NCBI RefSeq assembly: GCF_024763615.1
Contig: NC_077222.1
Span: forward strand, 95,141,417-95,205,416
DNA length: 64,000 bases
Direction of reading: 5' to 3'
Source: Phlebotomus papatasi
Lineage: Eukaryota > Arthropoda > Insecta > Diptera > Psychodidae
Of the stretch, positions 57,001 through 64,000 are shown piece after piece. The stretch's first letter is position 1, and the number at the start of each line of letters is the position of its first letter. The notes beneath the pieces were generated by a model. The model was not told the DNA's origin. It did no database searches and worked only from the letters and a program-made list of their open reading frames with translations. A program made the translations under genes and the position numbers.

Positions 57001-60000
57001 TCGAGCACACTGTTCTTGGTAGCCAAAACGGATAAAATTGGCTCGACGCCATTCTTTACCGATTTATTGATTTTTAGATTAGTACCGAAGATATGCCTAT
57101 TTGAAAATTGCATTTTTGGCCCCTATTAAGCTCGGATCATGGGGGCCGGGGGGCTTAAGTTTTATTTTACAAGCTGAGATTGTAAAGAATCTCAGCTAAA
57201 AATCACTATGGAATTGTTTTTTAATCCATTTCTTCACCGATTTTGATATTTTTTACGGATTTCGATAAATGTACAAAAAACGTTCTCATTGACCTGTGTA
57301 GATATTTTTTGCGGGAAATTGCGTTTCTGAATTGGAAACAATGTCCGAAAAGAAACGTAAGACCGTCGACATGTCTACGTTTAATCCGATTCTAATGATT
57401 TTAAGTGATTCAGATAGCTAATAAACATTTCATTAGTTATACAAAAACTTAATATTAGACCAAAAGTAGCTTCAGTTTTTCTTTGAAACTCCCTTTGGAA
57501 TAGTTTTCTATAAGCTTTTTATTAATAAATTTCCACAACGGTTTTTAAGATCTCAGATTATACAATAAAGGAAAAAGCATTTCCACAAAAAATCTCTATA
57601 GTCTAAAATATATCCCAATGGGCTTTCTTTGGTGGAAATAGGAATAAACAAGAATTATATTTATAGAAGTTTTATATTTATACTTAAACTTGATTACATT
57701 GATAGGTTTCATAAGCTAAAAGTCTACTAAAGACACCAAGAAGACTTTCCACACTTACCGAAAATTCAATGCTAGACCGGATTTGATTATTTTTGGGGGC
57801 AGATGGGAAAAGCTTTAGAGATTCCCTAAAAGGTCTTCTGAAGCACAGCTGTTAGCTTTGTTAAAGAAAAGATGACCAAAAATGCTTCCCAAAAGTCGTA
57901 CCATAAGTCCATTAGAAATTTCCGTGTAAGATTTTGTGAAATGTTTCTTTAAAAATAATATTACCATAAATTCAGGCCTTTGGATATGTTTTAGAGATTA
58001 CCCAGGTGAACATTTCGTCTATATACGACAATACCGTTGAATCATTCCTAATAACGGTTTTTCAAGGTCAAAAATTAAAAAGACTCTAGAGAGCGCATTT
58101 ATCAAGCGAATAGTATCATGTTTGGGCTCGTTGGAAAGGTCTTGGAATTTCCTATAAAACTGAACCGGTTTCTATCGGTTCTGGACCGGTAATAAACCGG
58201 TTCATAGCCGATGAATAATTTTTTATCCGAAAATCAATAGAATTGCTTTTTAAACAATTTTGGAGAATCTTTTGAATGATTTATGAATCGGTTCAAATCG
58301 GTTGAGAACCGGTAAAGGGTAAATTATGCGAAAGTACCTTTGAGGAACATACGGTACAGTAGACTCTCGCTAATTAGGCTCTTTTAAGATCGGGCTAGTT
58401 TTCGGGCAGTGGTTACATTTGAAAAAAGTTTGTTGTCATTTTTCAAGTTTGCTTATGATTATCAAATGAATCAAATATGCTCAAATTTGGCATGGTTTGT
58501 CTTAGTTTTGATGTGATTTTGCATTATTGAGGGATTTTCATTCAATTTACGTTATTATATAAGTGTGTAAACTCAATATCTATATGCACATGAATAAAAA
58601 ATCGTTGCATTTCAAAAAGTTTGTCGCCCGAATTTCTGTCTAATTCGACTGACATTTCGGTCCCACATGCCCGAATTTGAGAGAGTCTACTGTATACCAT
58701 CTAAGTCACGAGTTCGAGCATTTTGCAAAGCCGGGACGCTTTGCCACCCCTTTTTTTATATAAATCGTTAAATATCGAAATAGAGAAACAAAAATATTTA
58801 TCTAGTTGACACTACTGGAGTCGCACTGCAATAATTTCCATTTCAGCCCATTTTTTATTCAAAATTCTTTTTAGAGCGCTTATTGCCTTAAATCTACTGA
58901 GCCGAGTTTGTTCTTTTTTATTAAAGAAAAAACTTTAAGGTCTTTAAATTGCCAACAATTCTTTATAACTTGTGAAGTTTTCAAAACAAACAGCAGTGGG
59001 GCTTCAGTCGGAAGTCAAAAATGAAGAAATTGCATTTTGTCGCAATTTTGAAATGAAATAACTCATGAACCAAGACAGTTTTTTACATTCTCTCTTTTGC
59101 ACATGATGGAGAAATATTTACTATATTTTTAAATTTTTTCTGCGATTTTTTACTCAAAAAATAGAGAAAGAAAAAGTTTAAAATTCATGCATTAAATAGT
59201 AGTATCAATAGTTTCTTAAGATGAAACATCTTACGGGTAGGTCGTAAAAGAGTAATTTAGACTAAATTGAGTTGTCTGTGAAATGGCCTTTTAGATTCAT
59301 CCACCTCCGTCAACAACGAATAAACATTCATCAGCAACTTGTAGCACTGACGTACAACTAATTGACTTCAATTCACCACCAAGTTCACCGACATTCACCC
59401 AAAAATCCAACAGTGATTGCGTCAGTGTGGACAGTTTCAGCTCCGATTCGAATTATTCACCCAACAATGGGCACTCTTCGCAGGCTGAGAGTGGTTTTGA
59501 GGATGATTTCTCGGCAGTTGATGTTCTCCAGAGCAATAGGGATGCCTGGAGGGACACCATTGATCCATTCACCTCACCTCCTGTTTGTCAGAACTATGTC
59601 GGACCGAAAATTCGTCCTCCAGTGGCACAGAAACCCAATTATTTGGCCGGATCTTCCTCCTTCTATACCCATAGTTCTACAACAAGTCATTCAGGCAAAA
59701 AATTCGATGATCCCCTTTGCAATGGGAAGACCCTCGTGGCCCCAACTCCAGCCATTACAGCACCAACAATCATCAAACCCGCCATTGCTCCCAAACCCAG
59801 TGGACTAGCGGGAAATAATAAGTCCAGTGCCAGTGTTATGAAATTGAGGGAGGTCTTCCAAACGAATCAGGAAGATAGTCTCGATGATCCATGTCCATCG
59901 CCACCCATGCCAACCTGTCCACCGCCTCCACCACCTCCATCCATCTATCTCGATGACTCTGAGGAAACTGAGAGCTACGGCATAGCCCTGTACACATTTG

Positions 60001-63000
60001 AAACGCAGGAAGTGGGTGACTTGAATTTCAGAGTAAGTACAATTTTGTTTTTCTTCATTCTATGCAACTTTATAATTTTCAACGGTCATAAATCACATGA
60101 ATTGTTTCAACATAAAAAAAAACATTTGACCCAAGTGCTGAGTAAATACATTCTCTCAGAAAAGAACAATTAAGACATAATAATTTCTTTCTCTTTACGG
60201 GGAAGTTCAGTGAGCTTCCAAAGAAATAAAAAATGAAGTTAATTTTTGGGATAATTTGCCCAAATATTGAAGGACATTGTAATAAAAGAAAAATGTCTCA
60301 GTCAATTGACTTTTGACCAGACAATCAAAATGATTGGTTAATTTAATAAGCAATACTCTTTATTGCAATAATAATTTAATTTTAAAATTAAATTAAAATT
60401 CGTAATTGAATTTTGCTGATAGAAAAAAGAATCCAACGTGGAAACTGTGAAGATTGATTGAATTCTTGGTTAATATTGTAATTTAGTGTAGACATTCTAA
60501 TTAATGCAATCGCGCGTAGAACGTGATTTGAAGATTGAATTCTTATAAATGGTTTGTCGTGTCGTGATTTATGGGAGGCCCTCAGCTGCAAAGCAATTAG
60601 AACAGAGAAGAATTTTAGATGAGAATAAGAAACACAATTCGTGTGGTCTGAAGAGAAGCATGACCTCGTTCTATCGAATTGATATTTTGAAGAATATGAC
60701 GTATTCACCAAACTTATTTAAGCAATTTTATAACAAACGGAATTCTTGAATAAAATTTGGCTAAGAATAGAAGAATAAAGGCAGTTAATCCTTCAGACTT
60801 TCAAGATTTAATGATTTCGCTTGGTGAATATAAAATGGGAATCTTTAGGAACGAGATTACACATTTAGTCTGAAACCCGTGACAAAAATGTTGATATTAA
60901 TTTCAAATAAAAACCGGCAGAGACTGTCTATCCTACAGGATTAAATTAAAAGTACTAAGGAACACGAAATAAAAAAAAAGAAAATTAAAATTACAGAATT
61001 ATTCCAAGGGAAGAAACTATGAGAAAATTCTCTACCTAAACTGTAAGATTCTAATGATTCTGATAATTTATAGTTGAGTATTTAATGGAAAGGAATTAAT
61101 ACGGATTATCCTTTCGATTCCTTTAGTTCGGAAGCAAAACCCACTTCAGCGTTTTGGTATTCTTCTAGACAATGGAATTAAGGTGGCACCAAGTGTTATT
61201 TTTTTATTATATTATTTATTTATTTGCTAAATTAAAGTTCCCAAAATTTTGCGTCTGCCGCCGACTTACCATTACCGGTATGAGATAACTCATTAATCGA
61301 GCTAAGCTGCATATCAGATCTCCCAATATGATAAATTAGTTGTAAGAGAAGTTAGTTGTAAACTGACTGTATTACTGTAGTCGATCGTACGATCTCAGTG
61401 GGTACGAACGTGAGTTCGTGATGAGTCGTACAAGTGGTAGGACGTAGTGCAGAGAGCTCGCGACAGTCTAGTAGGTCTAGATCCAACACCAGTCGATTGC
61501 ATAAGCAGGTCACATTCTAAGTATCTTATAGGTAATATTAGACATTGCTTGCCCCCTATATAGGTAAAGGAAATTTATGCAAAAACCTCTCATCGATTAG
61601 GGTAAGAGCTCATAATTTTGGACAGTTTCTAAATTTGGACACTTTGCGGATAAAATTGGACACTATAAATTGATTAATTTGAAGAATAATGAATTCTATC
61701 TCAATATTTGTTCTTTTTGGAAGATTTTAATACTAAATACGTAAAATTTTGAATATGATTTGAGTTAAAATTGATTTGGTGAAAATTCATTCATTTGGTG
61801 AAATGGGAAATTTTCTCAGAAATTCACCAGTGAGGTGATACTCCTTATTTTGTACAGGTTTTTTTGCTCAAAATTTCGTGAAGTTTTAGCTTTTGTGATG
61901 ACTAGGTAATATAAATGCCTGGAGAAGCAAAGGAGCATCATCTCTACGAAAGAGATGTAGCGAGAAATGCCTTGAAAGGCTCCGGGAAGGCCAGGGAATG
62001 AGCGAATCCGCACGTACTTGAAGTACCGAAGTCAACTCATTTTAATGAATGATATGGAAAGTTTCCGGGCTTCTATGACATTCTACGTTTCCCTTACATG
62101 AACAGGAAGAGGACTTGGTAAGATTGGTTCATCAAATGAAGAACAATGGACATCCTATTGAGGCGGATTAGCTGTCCAAATTTACAGCCATGTTGTCCAA
62201 ATTAATAAGCAAGTTGTCCAAAATTCGAGTCAAATTCACCTCTACATATCAATTCATTTTTAAACATATTAAGACTAATTTTAGTTAAAACAAAGACGAT
62301 AAACCCTTGCCAAGTTTCTAAACAACCCTTCTGAAAAGAGAGTAGCAAAAAAAATCAATTAGTATCGAAAATATCGCACTTCAAACTCAGTACATTGATG
62401 TTTATAAGTACCCTGTCCAAAATTATGAGCCCCTATCCTATCATATTTATGCAGATTATATGCAAATTTCTGCCGCTGGAGCCCTTATTCCGACATTCGA
62501 ACGGTATTCTCTCGGGTGAACAACAATTTATTTTGTGTTGCGAATTTGGCTTCATTGAATAGTCTGGCTTTAAATCCCAAGAAGTCCCAGGCTATTTTAA
62601 TATCTAAGAAAGTTCTTAGATATGCCGCTTGTTGAACGGGCTTGTAACCTATGTGAGATTTTAATTCATCTTTCACTTGGTCTGATCACGTCTCTCATAT
62701 CAATCAGAGGATATACTGCACTCTCCGTACCCTTCGGCGATTTCTCGAAATCACGCCATTCAATACTCGTCGCTTGCTCTTAGTTAGGTCGCTCCTCATC
62801 CCAGTGATGACTTATGGTACTGAAATCTTTTTTTCTTGACGGAAACCTTCAATAATTGCGTTGAATATGTTTGTGGGCTGAGTCCTTGTGATTATATCTT
62901 TAGGCACCATAACATATTGGTTTGCTGTGATCTCCCATCACTCCTTCGTCAGAGAGCGGTTTCATTTATATTTCGTCTGATTAAATCAGAGGGCCACGCT

Positions 63001-64000
63001 ACTTGGTCTTACTTCTGATTCCTGGGGCCTTGGCCAGGGTGCAGGCCTTTCGGTGCTCAGAGCTCACCCTTTTTGTCGACGGAGTTGTGTCCTGTTCAAC
63101 TCCCTTCCCTTGCATGCCAGATTTGGTGCTAGATTCTATCAGACCGGGTCAGGTTGAGACTTGAATTTTTGTTTTCTCTTTCTATATTATATGTCTTTGT
63201 TTGTAGTTTAATTGCTCATTACCCTAATCAAACCATGTGAGAGGGGCAGAAGGACCTTCTTAGTTTTGATTTAAATCTCTGACACTCTGTGTATGGCAAG
63301 TTTAGGATAAATCGTTACTGTCCAATTTTACAGGCTTAATATTCTCGAAGATCATACTTAGTCTAATTGATTGGACCATAACCAATCGAATAATATTTTA
63401 ATAGAATGTCGGGCGACATACGATTAAGTATAATACTAGAATAAATGGTAGTATCAATTTCATTTTTAGACCAATTTTCCAGTTGGATTACGATCAATAA
63501 CCCTACTAATTAATTAAAATTAACTTAATATTCTGCCTTTTTTCTTGTTTGTACAAGTAACCCTTCACCAATTAAAGGCTTTATAAATAAACTACGCCCA
63601 CTACTCAGGCAATCTTGTAATTGAATTGTGGGTGGCTGCAGAAGAAAAAAACAACGAGCAACAATGAATAATAGAAAAAATTAATAGGAATGTCTACTAT
63701 ACAAATTGACTGATTACATTTTTACGCTCACAACAGACACTCTTATCGCTTTTAAATATTCATTGACGTCCGATTGGGAAATATTTCTTTTTTTTTTTAT
63801 TTATTTAATGTAACTTAATGAAATTGCATGATAAGAGACAAACGCACGAATGAACTTTGTGATAATATTTATAAAGTTCATAAGAATGATAAAAGAATGC
63901 AACTTCCTCAGGGCTAGAATAGAGTTTTTATCAAAAAATTTTTGCATTGTTTCTGTCTCGGCAGGAAAATGAGAAAATTTATCTACTGAGACAAATTGAC
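51087..64000 (+). CDS. Proline-rich SH3-domain protein, probable endocytic adaptor (partial at window end)
   Basis: Cytoplasmic adaptor. Coding exons seen: 51087-51438 (ATG 51088), 59295-60032 and 63965-64000, all joining in phase 0. At least 375 residues are in the window, and the frame continues past the edge. Residues 1-117 are proline-rich with class-type SH3 ligands (KVPPPRPPPPK). Further on are a DPF motif (207-209, a known AP-2 appendage ligand), NFNSPPSSPTFTQK-type serine/proline stretches and a run of seven prolines. An SH3 domain starts at about residue 345 (ALYTFETQEVGDLNFR) and is split by an intron before ENEKIYLLRQID. It resembles SH3D19/EVE1-like proteins, but I cannot name the orthologue. 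The exon at 51087 follows an acceptor, so a non-coding first exon lies upstream. Confidence 0.85.
52133..52632. mobile_element. Foldback element with short-repeat arms and a 51-bp tandem loop
   Basis: The left arm (about 52140-52268) is built from GGAATCTTTGTCTTTGG-like units and has an inverted copy in the right arm (about 52484-52626). The loop 52297-52447 holds three tandem units of about 51 bp (CAGAAAATTTCCCTTTGCCC start). The design, with inverted arms of short repeats, recalls Drosophila FB elements; relationship is not implied. Confidence 0.65.
52649..52784. mobile_element. Palindromic MITE, GCGCACAATAA family, copy 2
   Basis: About 136 bp: ATGACCTGCGCAAATAACTT, GTAAACATGTTTTCAAAG, GAGAGTGAGCGAGATGACTA, then the mirror half ending AAGTTATTGTGGC. 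It lies directly after the foldback element at 52133-52632. Confidence 0.7.
52954..53921. mobile_element. Palindromic MITE copy 3, split by a degenerate array
   Basis: The left half (52954 to about 53075: ATGCCCAACACACAATAACT, TTTTGTAAACATGTTTTAG) and the right end (about 53895-53921: AACTTATTGTGCGCTGGGCAT) belong to one copy of the 48975-49122 family. About 820 bp of unrelated, short-period repeat DNA separates them, so that DNA arrived or expanded after the MITE inserted. Confidence 0.7.
53083..53740 (+). repeat. Degenerate array, CCAAAATCCCGAA-type unit
   Basis: About 40 diverged units of roughly 14-19 bp: AAAATCCCGAA followed by a variable AGGTC, TGGACC or CGCC. Near 53853-53875 the inverse (TTTTTCGGGATTTCGGC) appears, so the whole inserted block has a foldback trace. 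Chance ORFs on the minus strand read as repeated FRDFG and SGFW words. Confidence 0.7.
58110..58755. repeat. AACCGGTT-rich dispersed repeat, copy 3, split by a MITE
   Basis: Begins GTTTGGGCTCGTTGGAAAGG, as at 16873 in copy 1, and ends GGGACGCTTTGCCACCCCTTT, as in copy 2. The MITE 58357-58692 sits inside it, right after ATTATGCGAAAGTACCTTTG and a short spacer. Confidence 0.6.
58357..58692. mobile_element. MITE, CAGTAGACTCTC family, copy 2
   Basis: 336 bp, ends CAGTAGACTCTCGC and GAGAGTCTACTG, flanked by TA on both sides (58355-58356 and 58693-58694). The relative is at 11640-11981. The interior has no frame. It is nested in the AACCGGTT repeat at 58110-58755. Confidence 0.8.
61598..62440. mobile_element. 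MITE with TAGGGTAAGAGCTCATAATT ends, 843 bp
   Basis: Ends TAGGGTAAGAGCTCATAATT and the inverse of TAGGATAGGGGCTCATAATT, both continuing into TTGGACAG. The interior 61849-62100 differs in base composition from the arms and may be an insertion. A truncated relative is at 48520-48745. Confidence 0.75.
62455..63150 (+). pseudogene. Degenerate non-LTR retrotransposon (LINE) reverse transcriptase 3' fragment
   Basis: Broken frames spell the C-terminal part of a LINE reverse transcriptase: NSLALNPKKSQAILISKK (about 62558), DHVSHINQRIYCTLRTLRRF (about 62684), LLLVRSLLIPVMTYG, then FNNCVEYVCGLSPCDY to RQRAVSFIFRLI (62845-62985). The end NSLPLHARFGARFYQTGSG resembles the usual last conserved block. 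The order matches jockey/CR1-like elements. Several stops and frameshifts show that it is dead. The endonuclease and main polymerase motifs are absent. Confidence 0.75.

Larger units (their letters stand above)
51439..59294 (+). other. 7.9-kb intron of the SH3 gene
   Basis: The donor AAG|GTAAGT follows 51438 and the acceptor CCTTTTAG precedes 59295. Both flanking exons are in phase 0. It carries a foldback array (52133-52632), palindromic MITEs (52649-52784 and 52954-53921), a degenerate array (53083-53740), an AACCGGTT repeat (about 58110-58755) and the MITE 58357-58692. 53922-58100 shows only AT-rich sequence and no exon that I can support; a small missed exon is possible. Confidence 0.65.
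60033..63964 (+). other. 3.9-kb intron splitting the SH3 domain
   Basis: The donor is AGA|GTAAGT and the acceptor is CTCGGCAG|GAA, both phase 0. The intron contains an unassigned GC-richer block (61255-61560), a TA-flanked MITE (61598-62440) and a degenerate LINE fragment (62455-63150). The rest shows nothing supported. Confidence 0.75.

Overview
The window is a piece of an AT-rich, compact-exon, repeat-loaded insect nuclear genome. A prepro-tachykinin encoding many FxGxRamide peptides (mostly APxGFxGMR), an anoctamin, a Pin4 parvulin, GT-AG introns and large numbers of TA-flanked MITEs all point to a dipteran. A nematoceran such as a sand fly fits best, but that last step is inference. There is no operon, phage, CRISPR array or other prokaryotic system here, and I do not see a convincing new multi-gene system.

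Layout. 1-9793 is gene-poor, with several MITEs. 9794-19078 (+) is the tachykinin precursor gene: five coding exons, 428 aa, ten predicted amidated peptides, and a 7-codon last exon 3.9 kb beyond the rest. 19079-26414 is gene-poor and holds a tRNA-derived SINE and several foldback MITEs. 26415-38686 (-) is an anoctamin (TMEM16) gene of nine coding exons and 998 aa from the chosen ATG, with all six residues of the calcium site. 39240-39689 (+) is Pin4 parvulin in two exons, head-to-head with the anoctamin. 39848-40885 (-) is a SINA-like RING protein with a probable alternative first exon at 41051-41101. 41102-51086 has no clear gene; a short GC-richer ORF at 41598 is unresolved. From 51087 to the right edge (+) runs a proline-rich SH3 protein carrying endocytic-type motifs; the third exon seen is cut by the window end.

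The genes do not form a pathway. The closest functional links are general: a neuropeptide precursor, a membrane scramblase or channel, a ribosome-biogenesis-type prolyl isomerase, a ubiquitin-ligase-like protein and a membrane-trafficking adaptor.

Most of the unusual content is repeat structure. At least five MITE families share TA-flanked ends beginning GGGTAAA or GGGGA. One family of about 863 bp occurs as an inverted pair and keeps a trace of a Psq/CENP-B-like HTH reading frame. There are nested insertions, foldback elements built from degenerate short tandem repeats, a pair of interleaved long inverted repeats in a tachykinin intron, and a compact pre-miRNA-like hairpin at 35819-35919. 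All exon models were built by reading splice signals and codon phase by eye, without transcript evidence.
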